Below, in pieces: positions 38,760-48,001 of a stretch of 64,000 nucleotides of DNA. Source of the stretch: Mycolicibacterium setense. Lineage in GTDB: Bacteria; Actinomycetota; Actinomycetes; Mycobacteriales; Mycobacteriaceae. The notes beneath the pieces were generated by a model. It searched no databases. It was not told the DNA's origin and worked only from the letters and a program-made list of their open reading frames with translations. Each line of letters begins with the position of its first letter. Position 1 is the first letter of the stretch. A program made the position numbers and the translations under genes. The stretch spans positions 558,001 through 622,000 of the forward strand of contig NZ_JTJW01000006.1 in NCBI RefSeq assembly GCF_000805385.1. Reading direction: 5' to 3'.

Positions 38760-40403
38760 TCAGCCGGCTGACGGCGGGACGGGGCCTGCCGGCAGCACCA
38801 CCCTGGACACGCCATCGCGACCGTGATGCACGGTATGGGTGGCCCGCACCAGCTGAGAACCGGAGACCGGTGGCTCAGCGGTTCCCAGGTTGCGGGCGAA
38901 CCGCGGATGTGAGCCGCCGGCGATCATCACCCGGATCCGCGACCCGGCCCGGAACCGATGGGCGACGGCATCGAGCTCGAGCCGAACCGGCCCGGTATGG
39001 CCGTTCAACCGGCGGAATCCGTCGGTTACGTTGCGGGACCGGCCTTTTGCGTCCACCTCGCTGATCCGGACGAAGATGTCGTGATAGGGGTTGTCGCAGC
39101 TGTGGGCCAGCTCGACGACAGGGCTGCCCGCCACATAGAGGTCGGTCGCAAGCGGGTCGCCGGTGAACGTCAGCACATCGCTGCGCCGGGCGAGGCGGGT
39201 GTCGTCGCGGTAGCCGCCGGTAGCTGCCAGCAACCGGCCGCCGACCGTGGGAGTGGGGTCGGCGGGGTGATAGACAAATGACGAGCCGGGTGCGGTTTCC
39301 GGGGGCGCGGCGGCACCGAGCCGTCCCATCGGCTGCAAGAACAACTCGTGCTCCGGCATGGCAGGCGGCCAGTCCGACAGCTCCACCCACCCGCGCCCGT
39401 TGATGTGAACACGGACCGGGCTGCGGGTGGTCTCGCCCTGGCCGGCCAGATGGGCCCCCAGCCAGTCGAGCGATTCGCCGACCACGGTGGCGACTCCCTT
39501 GGTCATCAACTGCGTGTGCGTCCAAGGGCCGACGGTCAACGCCACCGGGACACCGCGTCGGTGGAGCTGCTCGTACTGCTTCAGGCTCTGGTCCAGGAAC
39601 AGGTCCTGCCATCCACTGAGCAACAGGATGGGTATCTCGGCCCGCTCCAATGCCTCGTCGAACCGCAGCTGGTCCCAGAACGGATCGTCGAGTTCGGGAT
39701 GTTCCAGCCAGGACTCGAACCACGGTGCACCGCTGCCCAGCAACTGGCGGGCGGCCGTACCCATCGGCAGTCCGGCGGTCGCTTTGGCGAGCTCGGCGGG
39801 CCCGCGCAGCTGCCGGGAGAGGGCTTGCAATACGCCGGGCTCCTCCTGGCGGGCCACCATCGCGCTCCAGCCCAGGAAGTCGTTGAGGCTGAAGGCTCCG
39901 GTGCCCCAGGATGATGTGCTGAAATCGTGCGGCCCGACGGTGATGACGGCGGCCTTCATCTCCGGTGGCGGGTCGGCCAGCAGTGCCCACTGGGTGAAGC
40001 CGAGATAGGACAGGCCCACCGTGGCGAACGAGCCGGTGAACCACGGCTGGTCGCGTAGCCAGGCCACGGTGTCGGCGCCGTCGGCCATCTCGTGGACCAT
40101 CGGCGTGAACGTCCCGCCCGAGCCGAACGTGCCGCGCACGCTCTGCAGCACGACGTGGTACCCGCGCGCCGCGTAGACCTGTGCGAACAACGGCGAGAAG
40201 GGAAACCTCCGGCCGTACGGCCCGCGGACCAGCAGTGTGCCCGCAGGGGAGTCGGTGACGGGTGCGTAATGGTCCGCGACCAGCTCGACGCCGTCGCGCA
40301 TCGGCACCCGCAACCCGTGGTGCACGGTGAAGTCGGTCTGGTGCGGGGGCAGCCCCAGAACCCTGCTGGCGGCCTTACCGGCGAAGCGGTGGAATCTGTT
40401 CAC
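38760..40403 (-). CDS. CocE/NonD-family hydrolase (X-Pro dipeptidyl-peptidase S15 fold)
   Basis: A 547-residue serine hydrolase like Rv2800. The alpha/beta core has the nucleophile motif VGLSYLGFTQWAL (GxSYxG), IPILLLSGWQDLFLD for the acid loop and VALTVGPWTHTQLM near the catalytic His. The C-terminal jelly-roll domain (from about 340) contains LATDLYVAGSPVVELAHS and FRAGSRIRVMIAGGSHPRF. Substrates range from acyl esters to X-Pro peptides; here unknown. It is 32 nt downstream of the Rv2799-like gene, on the same strand. Confidence 0.87.
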   Translation of the reverse strand: MNRFHRFAGKAASRVLGLPPHQTDFTVHHGLRVPMRDGVELVADHYAPVTDSPAGTLLVRGPYGRRFPFSPLFAQVYAARGYHVVLQSVRGTFGSGGTFTPMVHEMADGADTVAWLRDQPWFTGSFATVGLSYLGFTQWALLADPPPEMKAAVITVGPHDFSTSSWGTGAFSLNDFLGWSAMVARQEEPGVLQALSRQLRGPAELAKATAGLPMGTAARQLLGSGAPWFESWLEHPELDDPFWDQLRFDEALERAEIPILLLSGWQDLFLDQSLKQYEQLHRRGVPVALTVGPWTHTQLMTKGVATVVGESLDWLGAHLAGQGETTRSPVRVHINGRGWVELSDWPPAMPEHELFLQPMGRLGAAAPPETAPGSSFVYHPADPTPTVGGRLLAATGGYRDDTRLARRSDVLTFTGDPLATDLYVAGSPVVELAHSCDNPYHDIFVRISEVDAKGRSRNVTDGFRRLNGHTGPVRLELDAVAHRFRAGSRIRVMIAGGSHPRFARNLGTAEPPVSGSQLVRATHTVHHGRDGVSRVVLPAGPVPPSAG

Positions 40404-40435
40404 GCGACCAGGCTACGGATCGGACACCGCCGTTC

Positions 40436-41023
40436 TCAGAACTTGTAGTACGGCGCCAGTTCATGGGCGCGCTGCAGGTTGGTCTGCAGGCAGTCCGGCC
40501 GGTCCGGGGAGTGGATGGGCGAGTAGAACAGCGACTGCTGGATGAGGCCGTAGCTGGTGTCGAACGCGATCATGCAGGTGATCCACCAGCGGTCGTTCCA
40601 GTCGGTGGGCTTCATGATCCAGTACTGGGCGGCCCGGTGGCCGTCGATATCCAGTTCGACCGCGTCGGGTGGGATGGTCTGCTCATAGGTGCGCCAGACG
40701 AATGCCTCGACCGCCATCTGGTAATTGCCCGCGTCGTAGTGGCAGCGCAGGCTGTCCTCGGGCTCCGGCGGGGTGACGGCCAGGCCGATCCGCTGGACCA
40801 CGTCGAACGGGATGTCGTTGCAGGGATCGAACGGTGACGGGTCCGTGGTCTCGATGACCGGCCACTTGATCGTCGTGGACACGTTGGTCATCGGCAGATC
40901 CGTGACATCGAGGTGTAGTGGGCCGGCACCGGCGCCTTCGGAGGGGCTCGACTGCCACACGACTATCACCGCCGACACCAGCGCCGTCAATGCCGACAAC
41001 AGGCGCAACTTGGCGGCCATCAC
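40436..41023 (-). CDS. Rv2799-like exported/anchored protein (DUF3558-like)
   Basis: A 195-residue protein with an N-terminal signal or anchor (KLRLLSALTALVSAVIVVW) and a secreted domain with FDPCNDIPFDVVQRIGL, similar to the DUF3558 lipoprotein group but without a lipobox Cys. Cysteines in DPC, LRCHYD, ITCMI and PDCLQ could form disulfides outside the membrane. Two Met codons (41023, 41020) are possible. It probably shares a transcript with the CocE-type hydrolase. Function unknown. Confidence 0.75.
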   Translation of the reverse strand: MMAAKLRLLSALTALVSAVIVVWQSSPSEGAGAGPLHLDVTDLPMTNVSTTIKWPVIETTDPSPFDPCNDIPFDVVQRIGLAVTPPEPEDSLRCHYDAGNYQMAVEAFVWRTYEQTIPPDAVELDIDGHRAAQYWIMKPTDWNDRWWITCMIAFDTSYGLIQQSLFYSPIHSPDRPDCLQTNLQRAHELAPYYKF

Positions 41024-41104
41024 ACTCCCTCGCAGATTGGTGGCAAAACGTTCCCCGGCTTGCGGGGAGTGTAGCGGTCAGTCGCAACGGACTCGACCAT
41101 AAAC

Positions 41105-41118
41105 GAGAACCTGTTCTA
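41105..41118. promoter_or_regulatory. KstR-like palindrome inside the Rv2799-like promoter
   Basis: AGAAC-CT-GTTCT, a perfect inner dyad that fits the KstR consensus TnnAACnnGTTnnA at all but one specified base. On the minus strand it sits between a consensus -35 TTGACA (plus 41121-41126) and a TATGGT/TTATGG -10 near 41096-41102. A 6-bp hairpin TCCCCG/CGGGGA (41052-41068) follows in the leader. Confidence 0.5.
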
Positions 41119-41181
41119 GTTGTCAACGGCCCGCGATGCCGGCGCCCGGTTAGGCTGGTCCGTTGTGGTGGTGCAACTGTG

Positions 41182-42138
41182 ATGGATCACGAGTCGAGGG
41201 ACCGGCAGCCGATTCTGTGGGCGATCAGCGATCTGCATACCGGGCACAACGGGAACAAGCCGGTCACCGAGTCGTTGTACCCGGCCTCGCCCGACGATTG
41301 GCTGATCGTCGCCGGTGACGTCGGGGAGCGCACCGACGAGATCCGCTGGGCTCTGGACCTGCTGCGCAAGCGGTTCGCGAAAGTCATCTGGGTTCCGGGC
41401 AACCACGAATTGTGGACCACCAACAAGGACCCGATGCAGATCTTCGGCCGGGCGCGTTACGACTATCTGGTCGACATGTGCGACCAGATGGGTGTGGTCA
41501 CGCCCGAGCACCCGTATCCGGTGTGGACCGAACAGGGTGGCCCGGCCACCATCGTGCCGATGTTCCTGCTCTACGACTACACGTTCCTGCCCGAGGGGGC
41601 TTCGACGAAAGCCGAGGGCCTGGCCATCGCCCGGGACCGCAACGTCGTCGGCACCGACGAGTTCCTTCTGTCCAGCGAGCCCTATGCGACTCGCGACGCC
41701 TGGTGCCGTGAGCGGGTGGCGGCCACCCGCAAGCGGCTCGACGATCTGGACTGGATGACCCCGACGGTTCTGGTCAACCACTTCCCGCTGGTCCGCGAAC
41801 CTTGCGATGCGATGTTCTATCCCGAGTTCTCGCTGTGGTGTGGCACGACGGCCACCAAGGATTGGCACACCCGTTACAACGCGATCTGCTCGGTGTACGG
41901 CCACCTGCATATTCCGCGTACCACCTGGTATGACGACGTGCGCTTCGAAGAGGTCTCGGTCGGCTATCCGCGAGAGTGGCGCCGCCGCAAGCCTTTCCGC
42001 TGGCTGCGCCAGATCCTGCCTGATCCGAATTACGCACCCGGTTATCTCAACGAGTTCGGCGGACACTTTCAGATCACGGCCGAGATGCGTGCTCACGCTC
42101 AGCAGATGCAGGACCGGATCAAGGCCAGGCGCGCATGA
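41182..42138 (+). CDS. pptH: Phosphopantetheinyl hydrolase PptH (metallophosphoesterase)
   Basis: A 318-residue metallophosphoesterase with all calcineurin-like motifs: AISDLHTGHN, VAGDVGE, VPGNHEL, LVNHFPLV and VYGHLHI. It corresponds to Rv2795c, which was shown to remove phosphopantetheine from acyl carrier proteins, opposing PptT. ATG 41182 gives MDHESRDRQPIL. The stop overlaps pptT by 4 nt, so both opposing enzymes are made together. Function is by homology and context. Confidence 0.88.
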   Translation: MDHESRDRQPILWAISDLHTGHNGNKPVTESLYPASPDDWLIVAGDVGERTDEIRWALDLLRKRFAKVIWVPGNHELWTTNKDPMQIFGRARYDYLVDMCDQMGVVTPEHPYPVWTEQGGPATIVPMFLLYDYTFLPEGASTKAEGLAIARDRNVVGTDEFLLSSEPYATRDAWCRERVAATRKRLDDLDWMTPTVLVNHFPLVREPCDAMFYPEFSLWCGTTATKDWHTRYNAICSVYGHLHIPRTTWYDDVRFEEVSVGYPREWRRRKPFRWLRQILPDPNYAPGYLNEFGGHFQITAEMRAHAQQMQDRIKARRA

Positions 42139-42809
42139 GCGGCGCGTTGCTGGGCCAGGTGCTGCCCGACATGCCCGAGAAGATCGCCTGGGCCGAGTTG
42201 TATGACGATCCGCCGGGATTGACGGCGCTGCCCGAGGAGGCGGCACTGGTGGCCCGTGCGGTGGCCAAGCGCCGCAACGAGTTCACCACGGTGCGCTATT
42301 GCGCTCGCCAGGCGCTGGGCGAACTGGGCGTGGGCCCGGTGCCCATCCTCAAGGGAGACAAGGGTGAACCGTGCTGGCCCGACGGCATCGTCGGCAGCCT
42401 GACCCACTGTCAGGGCTTTCGCGGTGCCGTGGTCGGCCGCGTCGGCGGCGTGCGTTCGGTCGGCATCGATGCCGAACCGCACGATGTGCTTCCCGACGGG
42501 GTGCTGGGCGCCATCTCGCTGCCATTGGAGCGATCCGAGCTCGGCGGGCTGCCCGACGGCCTGCATTGGGACCGAATCCTGTTCTGCGCCAAGGAAGCCA
42601 CCTACAAGGCGTGGTATCCGCTGACCCATCGCTGGCTCGGGTTCGAGGATGCCCACATCACGTTCACGGTGAACGGGAACGGTGCGGGCGGAACGTTCCG
42701 GTCTCAGATCCTGATCGATCCGGCCGCCGAACACGGCCCGCCGCTGACGGCGCTGGACGGCCGATGGTCGGTGCGAGACGGTGTGACGCTGACGGCGATC
42801 GTGCTGTGA
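42135..42809 (+). CDS. pptT: 4'-phosphopantetheinyl transferase PptT
   Basis: A 224-residue Sfp-type transferase that activates carrier proteins of polyketide synthases (mycolic acids, virulence lipids) and siderophore synthases. Conserved residues are in [20 protein letters not shown] (Mg-binding Asp/Glu), and [26 protein letters not shown]. It is coupled to pptH on the left and truB on the right by 4-nt overlaps. Confidence 0.95.
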   Translation: MSGALLGQVLPDMPEKIAWAELYDDPPGLTALPEEAALVARAVAKRRNEFTTVRYCARQALGELGVGPVPILKGDKGEPCWPDGIVGSLTHCQGFRGAVVGRVGGVRSVGIDAEPHDVLPDGVLGAISLPLERSELGGLPDGLHWDRILFCAKEATYKAWYPLTHRWLGFEDAHITFTVNGNGAGGTFRSQILIDPAAEHGPPLTALDGRWSVRDGVTLTAIVL

Positions 42810-43720
42810 GCGTTCCGGAACCCGCGCACGTGAGGAGCAGCCCAGATCCGGGCCTGGTGATCGTCGACAAGCCGGCTGGGATGACCAGCCACGACGTGGT
42901 GGGCCGGTGCCGCCGGCTGTTCGGTACCCGCAAGGTCGGGCACGCCGGAACGCTCGATCCGATGGCGACCGGGGTGCTCGTGGTCGGTATCGAACGCGCC
43001 ACCAAGATCCTCGGCCTGCTCACTGCCACCGCGAAGTCCTATTCGGCGACCATCCGGCTCGGTCAGACCACCACTACCGAAGACGCCGAAGGCGAAGTGC
43101 TGCAGACGGTCTCAGCTGTGCACGTCAGTGACGCGCAGATCGAGTCCGCGGTCGCGGCGCTGCGCGGTGACATCGAGCAGGTGCCGTCGGCGGTCAGCGC
43201 CATCAAGGTCGCCGGGCAGCGGGCCTACAAACTGGCCCGCGAAGGACAGGTCGTCGAGCTGGCCGCCCGGCCGGTGCGCATCGATCGGTTCGAGGTGCTC
43301 GCGGTGCGGGGGGTGGACGAATTCGTCGACGTGGATGTCGACGTGGACTGTTCGTCGGGCACTTATATCCGAGCCCTGGCCCGCGACGTGGGTGTGGCGC
43401 TCGGTGTCGGCGGCCATCTGACGGCGTTGCGCCGCACCAGAGTCGGCCGATACGGCTTGGATGAGGCGCGGACGTTGGACGACCTCGCCGAAGAGGCGAG
43501 GCTGAGTTACTCACTCGACGAGGCCTGCCTGGTCGGATTTCCGCGCCGTGATCTCACCGCCGAGGAAACCGAGGACACCCGCCACGGCCGGCCGCTGAAC
43601 CCGGCCGGGATCGACGGGATCTACGCCGCCACCGCGCCCGACGGCCGGGTGATCGCGCTGCTCGAAGACGGGCCGAAGCGCACCAAGAATGTGGTGGTGT
43701 TGCGGCCGGCGACGCTGTAA
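42806..43720 (+). CDS. truB: tRNA pseudouridine-55 synthase TruB
   Basis: A 304-residue pseudouridine synthase for U55 in the T-loop of tRNA. Catalytic D51 is in [13 protein letters not shown]; further motifs are [54 protein letters not shown] and [16 protein letters not shown] 42806 overlaps the pptT stop. GTG 42830 would also keep the whole core and lies at a CGCACGTGAGGAGCAG block. It ends the pptH-pptT-truB operon. Confidence 0.94.
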   Translation: MSVPEPAHVRSSPDPGLVIVDKPAGMTSHDVVGRCRRLFGTRKVGHAGTLDPMATGVLVVGIERATKILGLLTATAKSYSATIRLGQTTTTEDAEGEVLQTVSAVHVSDAQIESAVAALRGDIEQVPSAVSAIKVAGQRAYKLAREGQVVELAARPVRIDRFEVLAVRGVDEFVDVDVDVDCSSGTYIRALARDVGVALGVGGHLTALRRTRVGRYGLDEARTLDDLAEEARLSYSLDEACLVGFPRRDLTAEETEDTRHGRPLNPAGIDGIYAATAPDGRVIALLEDGPKRTKNVVVLRPATL

Positions 43721-43738
43721 CAGCGTCCAGGGGCTACT

Positions 43739-43762
43739 GACATGCAATCAAGTTGGTATGTT
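43739..43762. promoter_or_regulatory. TetR operator, site 1 (upstream of the regulator)
   Basis: A 24-bp site containing ACATGCAA and GTTGGTATGTT, identical at 20 of 24 positions to the site before the ltp operon (44513-44536). It lies 31 nt upstream of the regulator's -10 box. Confidence 0.65.
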
Positions 43763-43792
43763 AAGTCGAAGGTGGCGTCCACCCCGGTCGAC

Positions 43793-43798
43793 TAGGAT
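43793..43798 (+). promoter_or_regulatory. -10 box of a leaderless tetR transcript
   Basis: TAGGAT, with 7 nt between it and the ATG at 43806, so the first transcribed base is probably the start codon. Confidence 0.5.
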
Positions 43799-43805
43799 TC
43801 CGACA

Positions 43806-44447
43806 ATGTCGGAAGTGGTCAGTAATCGGGGCGGGCGGCGCACGCAGGCCGAGCGCAGCGCAGCGATGCGTACCCGACTGCTGGATGCCACTGTGGACTG
43901 TCTGGTCACCTACGGTTATGCCGGCACGACCACGCAGCGGGTCGCCGAAGTTGCAGGCGTTACGCGGGGCGCCCAGGTTCATCACTTCCGGTCCAAGGAA
44001 GACCTGGTGGTGGCGGCGATCGAGCATTTGGCCGAACAACGAGTGCAGGCCGCGGTACGTGATCTCGGGCGGGTGGCGGCGAACCCTGACGCTGCTTCGA
44101 TGGTCCTCGATTATCTGTGGGAATCGCATCAGGGGCCGGTTTTCGTTGCCACACTTGAGCTTTGGGTGGCAGCACGCACCGATGAGGTGTTGGCCGCCCA
44201 GATCGAGCGCGTCGAACCGATCGTCACCGGCGCGTTGGTCGGTGCACTTGCGCAACTGGTCCCGGACCGGGTTGCGCAGAAAGAGTTGCGGGACCTGGCG
44301 TACACGGCCATGGATGCGCTGCGGGGGATCCTGCTGTCGAGTTTCGCTGACCGCGATCCCCGCCGGGCCAGAAAACGCTGGGACCGGGTGTGTGCGCACC
44401 TGCGCCGCATGCTCTCCGACACCCTGAGCGCTGAAGTCTCGTCGTAG
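43806..44447 (+). CDS. TetR-family transcriptional repressor of the beta-oxidation operon
   Basis: A 213-residue TetR protein. The helix-turn-helix spans about residues 20-65 (RTRLLDATVDCLVTYGYAGTTTQRVAEVAGVTRGAQVHHFRSKEDL in outline). The C-terminal part is a helical ligand domain. ATG 43806 lies just behind a -10 box with no ribosome site, consistent with a leaderless start. Two matching operators, one on each side of the gene, indicate autoregulation and control of the next operon; an acyl-CoA is a typical inducer for such clusters. Confidence 0.88.
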   Translation: MSEVVSNRGGRRTQAERSAAMRTRLLDATVDCLVTYGYAGTTTQRVAEVAGVTRGAQVHHFRSKEDLVVAAIEHLAEQRVQAAVRDLGRVAANPDAASMVLDYLWESHQGPVFVATLELWVAARTDEVLAAQIERVEPIVTGALVGALAQLVPDRVAQKELRDLAYTAMDALRGILLSSFADRDPRRARKRWDRVCAHLRRMLSDTLSAEVSS

Positions 44448-44507
44448 TCCGCGCCACGGCCGGCCGTCGGTAATTCACTGCAGATCAGAAGGGCACCGTC
44501 AGCCCTC

Positions 44508-44536
44508 TTGTTAACATACAAACAGGTTGGTATGTT
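44508..44536 (+). promoter_or_regulatory. ltp operon promoter with TetR operator, site 2
   Basis: A -35 TTGTTA (44508-44513), a 17-nt spacer and -10 TATGTT (44531-44536). The operator AACATAC...GTATGTT (44513-44536, 10 of 12 pairs complementary) fills the spacer and -10 box, so bound repressor would block RNA polymerase directly. Confidence 0.7.
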
Positions 44537-44565
44537 TCTGGCACCGCACAGAAAGAGAGGGTTTC

Positions 44566-45771
44566 ATGCCCAACAAGGTGTATGTGATCGGTGTCGGGAT
44601 GACGAAGTTCGAGAAGCCCGGTCAGCGTGTGAACGACGACGGATCGGCCTGGGACTATCCCGACATGGCGCGTGAGTCGGGTTCAAAGGCTTTGGCAGAC
44701 GCGGGAATCGACTACCGCGAGGTCCAGGAGGCTTACGTCGGCTACGTCTACGGAGAGTCGACCTCAGGCCAGCGGGCGGTCTATGAGCTTGGTATGACCG
44801 GCATTCCGGTAGTGAATGTCAACAACAACTGCTCCACCGGGTCGACAGCGTTGTATCTGGCCACCCGCGCGGTGCGCAGTGGTATGGCTGACTGCGCGCT
44901 GGCGCTCGGATTCGAGAAGATGCAACCAGGTTCCCTCGGCTCGACATACGACGACCGGGAACAACCGATGGCCAAGCACTTCCTGGCGCTGGCCGAGATT
45001 TCCGAGGTGCTGTTCCCGCCGGCGCCGTGGATGTTCGGCGCCGCGGGTCGTGAGCACATGAAGCAATACGGCTCCACCGCTGAGCATTTCGCAAAGATCG
45101 GCCACAAGAACCACAAGCATTCGGTGAATAATCCGTACGCGCAGTTCCAGCAGGAGTACAGCCTGGACGACATCCTCGGCGCGCGCATGATCTACGACCC
45201 GCTCACCAAACTGCAGTGTTCGCCGACTTCTGATGGTTCGGGCGCGGCGATCCTGGCGAGCGAGGAATTCGTCGACGAGCACGGACTGGCCGAGCAGGCC
45301 GTCGAGATCGTGGGTCAGGCGATGACCACCGATTTCGAGAACAGCTTCGACGGTACCTGCAAGGCGTTGATCGGGTATCACATGAATGTCGCTGCCGCCC
45401 GGCAGGTTTACGACGAGTCTGGTCTCGGACCTGATGACTTCCAGGTGATCGAGCTGCACGACTGCTTCAGCGCGAACGAGCTGTTGCTCTACGAGGCGCT
45501 GGGGTTGTGCGCCGAGGGTGAAGCCGCGAAGTTGATCGACAACGGCGACACCACGTATGGGGGTCGTTGGGTGGTCAACCCGTCCGGCGGGCTGATCTCC
45601 AAGGGTCATCCGCTCGGTGCCACGGGCCTGGCTCAGTGCGCCGAGCTCACCTGGCAGCTGAGGGGAACTGCCGACAAGCGGCAGGTGGACAACGTGACTG
45701 CCGCTTTGCAACACAACATCGGCCTGGGCGGGGCCGCCGTGGTGACCGCCTATCAGCGGGCCGACCGGTAA
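44566..45771 (+). CDS. SCP-x-type thiolase / lipid-transfer acetyl-CoA acetyltransferase (Ltp1-like)
   Basis: A 401-residue thiolase of the sterol-carrier-protein-x type, similar to M. tuberculosis Ltp1. The nucleophile C89 is in [21 protein letters not shown] and [14 protein letters not shown] supply the second Cys/His sites. It cleaves a 3-ketoacyl-CoA with CoA. ATG 44566 has AGAGAGG 5 nt upstream. It is the first gene of the TetR-controlled operon. Confidence 0.9.
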   Translation: MPNKVYVIGVGMTKFEKPGQRVNDDGSAWDYPDMARESGSKALADAGIDYREVQEAYVGYVYGESTSGQRAVYELGMTGIPVVNVNNNCSTGSTALYLATRAVRSGMADCALALGFEKMQPGSLGSTYDDREQPMAKHFLALAEISEVLFPPAPWMFGAAGREHMKQYGSTAEHFAKIGHKNHKHSVNNPYAQFQQEYSLDDILGARMIYDPLTKLQCSPTSDGSGAAILASEEFVDEHGLAEQAVEIVGQAMTTDFENSFDGTCKALIGYHMNVAAARQVYDESGLGPDDFQVIELHDCFSANELLLYEALGLCAEGEAAKLIDNGDTTYGGRWVVNPSGGLISKGHPLGATGLAQCAELTWQLRGTADKRQVDNVTAALQHNIGLGGAAVVTAYQRADR

Positions 45772-45798
45772 TCAACCAGAACACAAGGAGTAACGACA

Positions 45799-46239
45799 AT
45801 GGGACACATCGAAGCGACCCGCGACCTGGCGGCCGGCCCCGATGCGCTGTGGGCGACCGTCTCTGACCCGCAGTCTTGGGACAAGTGGTTCACCGTGCAC
45901 GACAAGTGGCTCGAAGAGCCGCCCGCCACGCTGACGGCCGGTGCGAAGCTCTCCGCCAAGATTGTCATGCTGGGTATGGCCAACAAAGTCGACTGGACCA
46001 TCGAGTCGGTCGACGCGCCCCACAGCCTGGTTCTCGGCGGCACCGGAATGGCCGGGGTCAAGGCGAAGTTCGCCTTCACCATCGAGCCGGTGGGCACAGG
46101 GTCCCGGTTCACTGTCAGCGGAGACTTCGAAGGGGCCCTGGTCAAGGGCGCCCTTGCCAAAGCAGTGGAGAAGGACGGCGTCAAGCAACTCGACAAGAGC
46201 CTGAACGCGCTCGACGAGCTGGCATCGGCGTCGGCATGA
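45799..46239 (+). CDS. SRPBCC/polyketide-cyclase-like ligand-binding protein
   Basis: A 146-residue START-like fold (MGHIEATRDLAAGPDALWATVSDPQSWDKW in outline) with a hydrophobic cavity. Such proteins carry or shield hydrophobic acids, or act as aromatases. AAGGAG lies 9 nt before ATG 45799. Its stop overlaps the MaoC gene by 4 nt. In this operon it could hold the hydrophobic substrate; this is inferred. Confidence 0.83.
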   Translation: MGHIEATRDLAAGPDALWATVSDPQSWDKWFTVHDKWLEEPPATLTAGAKLSAKIVMLGMANKVDWTIESVDAPHSLVLGGTGMAGVKAKFAFTIEPVGTGSRFTVSGDFEGALVKGALAKAVEKDGVKQLDKSLNALDELASASA

Positions 46240-47126
46240 CCGCGGCGAAGCACGCCGCGGCAGACGAAGAGCTGCGGTTCGACGACAGCGGCCTGAACAC
46301 CTGGACCGACGAGGAACGTTTCGAGGTCACACGGGAGCGGCTCGCCGAATACGCTGCCGCGACCAATGATCCGATTCCGTCGCACCGTGCCGGAGACGTT
46401 GCGCCACCGGTGTTCGCGATCGTTCCGGTGTTCGAGGCATTGCTGGTACCCGCGGTCGACGTGCTGCCCGTGGAGCTGATTCCCCGGGTGGTACACGGCG
46501 AACAGGACTTCCATTTCCACCGACCGATCCGGCCGGGAGACAAGTTGGTGTCCCGCGGCAAGATGATCGGCTACGAGGGGCTGGAGAACGGCACCCGTGC
46601 CGCGATCTACCTCGAATGCCGCACCGAGGACGGTGAGCTGGTCAACGAGCAGTACGTCACAACCTTCGTGCGGGGCTTCGACGCCGGTAAGTCGGTGGGG
46701 GAACTGAGCCCGAGTCACCGGTTCGACGAGACATTGCGCGAGGGTGCCCCGGTGGCCACCGTCATCCAGCATGTCGACGACGATCAAACATTCCGCTACA
46801 GCCCCGCCTCGGGTGATCCCATGCCGATCCACCTCGACGACGAGGTGGCGCGCGACGCCGGTTTGCCCGGGATCATCGCGCACGGACTGTGCACCATGGC
46901 GTTCGCGTCATGGGCGGTGCTCACCGAGGTTGCCAGCTCAGATGTCAACCGGCTCAAGCGGTTTGCCGTGCGGTTCTCCAAGATGGTGCTGCCCGGAGAC
47001 GACCTTGAAACCCGCATCTGGCGAAAAGGGGTGACCGACGGCGTCACGACGTACGGGTTCGAAACCGCCAGGGGGTCCGATTTCGTCATCACCGACGGCC
47101 TGGCCGAAATAACTGAGGAGGCATAA
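46236..47126 (+). CDS. MaoC-type (R)-specific enoyl-CoA hydratase, double hot-dog
   Basis: A 296-residue protein with two hot-dog domains. The C-terminal one has the hydratase signature GDPMPIHLDDEVARDAGLPGIIAHG with catalytic Asp and His; the N-terminal one (about 1-145) is degenerate, as in other two-domain hydratases of sterol and fatty-acid pathways. It adds water to a 2-enoyl-CoA to give the (R)-3-hydroxy product. ATG 46236 is coupled to the SRPBCC gene. Confidence 0.9.
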   Translation: MTAAKHAAADEELRFDDSGLNTWTDEERFEVTRERLAEYAAATNDPIPSHRAGDVAPPVFAIVPVFEALLVPAVDVLPVELIPRVVHGEQDFHFHRPIRPGDKLVSRGKMIGYEGLENGTRAAIYLECRTEDGELVNEQYVTTFVRGFDAGKSVGELSPSHRFDETLREGAPVATVIQHVDDDQTFRYSPASGDPMPIHLDDEVARDAGLPGIIAHGLCTMAFASWAVLTEVASSDVNRLKRFAVRFSKMVLPGDDLETRIWRKGVTDGVTTYGFETARGSDFVITDGLAEITEEA

Positions 47127-47128
47127 CC

Positions 47129-48001
47129 ATGGGTGCATTGGAAGGACGCGTCGCGATCATCACCGGCGCGGGCCGGGGCATCGGCCGCGAACACGCACTG
47201 CTGTTCGCATCGGAAGGGGCCAGCGTCGTCGTCAACGATCTCGGTGGCAGCAATGCCGGCGAGGGCACTGATGCCGGGCCGGCCCACGAGGTGGTGGCCG
47301 AGATCAGCGCTGCCGGCGGCAAGGCAGTGGCCAACACCGAGAACATCGCCACCTGGGACGGCGCCAGATCATTGGTGCGACAGGCGGTCGACGAGTTCGG
47401 CCGGCTCGATGTCGTGGTCAACAACGCCGGAATCCTGCGGGATTCCTTCATCCCGACGATGACCGAATCTGATTGGGATGCCGTAGTTTCCGTGCATCTC
47501 AAAGGGCACTTCTCGGTGCTACGCCATGCAGCTGAGTACTGGAAGGCGCAATCGAAGGCAGGCGATCAGCCGAATGCCGCGGTGATCAATACCGCGTCGG
47601 GTTCTGGGACGACGATTCCGAATGCGGGCCAGGCGAACTACGGATCGGCCAAGGCCGCGATCGCCGCGCTGACTTTGGTAGCCGCCGACGAGTTGGAACG
47701 CTACGGCGTGCGGGTCAACGCCATCGCGCCGATCGCGCGGACCCGGCTGACCCTCGCCACCCCGGGGATGGGCGCGCTGATGGCCGAGCCGGAGGATGAG
47801 AGTGAGGCGGATCTGTTCAGCCCGGCCAACATCTCTCCTCTGGTCGCCTATCTCGCGACGGAGAAGTGCCCGATCACCGGCCGGGTCTACGCCGTGCAGG
47901 GCGGCGCGATCTCGCAGCTGGCGGGCTGGCACGATGTCGAGACCATCGAGACCGACGGGTTGTGGCTGATCGATGACATCGCCGAGAGGCTGCCGTCATG
48001 A
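47129..48001 (+). CDS. SDR, MFE-2/HSD17B4-like (R)-3-hydroxyacyl-CoA dehydrogenase
   Basis: A 290-residue SDR of the HSD17B4/multifunctional enzyme 2 type: TGAGRGIGREHALLFASEGA, VNDLGGSNAGEG, NNAGILRD, and GQANYGSAKAAI with catalytic Tyr/Lys. It fits the MaoC product and would make the 3-ketoacyl-CoA for the thiolase. GAGGAG lies before ATG 47129, two nt after the MaoC stop. Confidence 0.9.
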   Translation: MGALEGRVAIITGAGRGIGREHALLFASEGASVVVNDLGGSNAGEGTDAGPAHEVVAEISAAGGKAVANTENIATWDGARSLVRQAVDEFGRLDVVVNNAGILRDSFIPTMTESDWDAVVSVHLKGHFSVLRHAAEYWKAQSKAGDQPNAAVINTASGSGTTIPNAGQANYGSAKAAIAALTLVAADELERYGVRVNAIAPIARTRLTLATPGMGALMAEPEDESEADLFSPANISPLVAYLATEKCPITGRVYAVQGGAISQLAGWHDVETIETDGLWLIDDIAERLPS

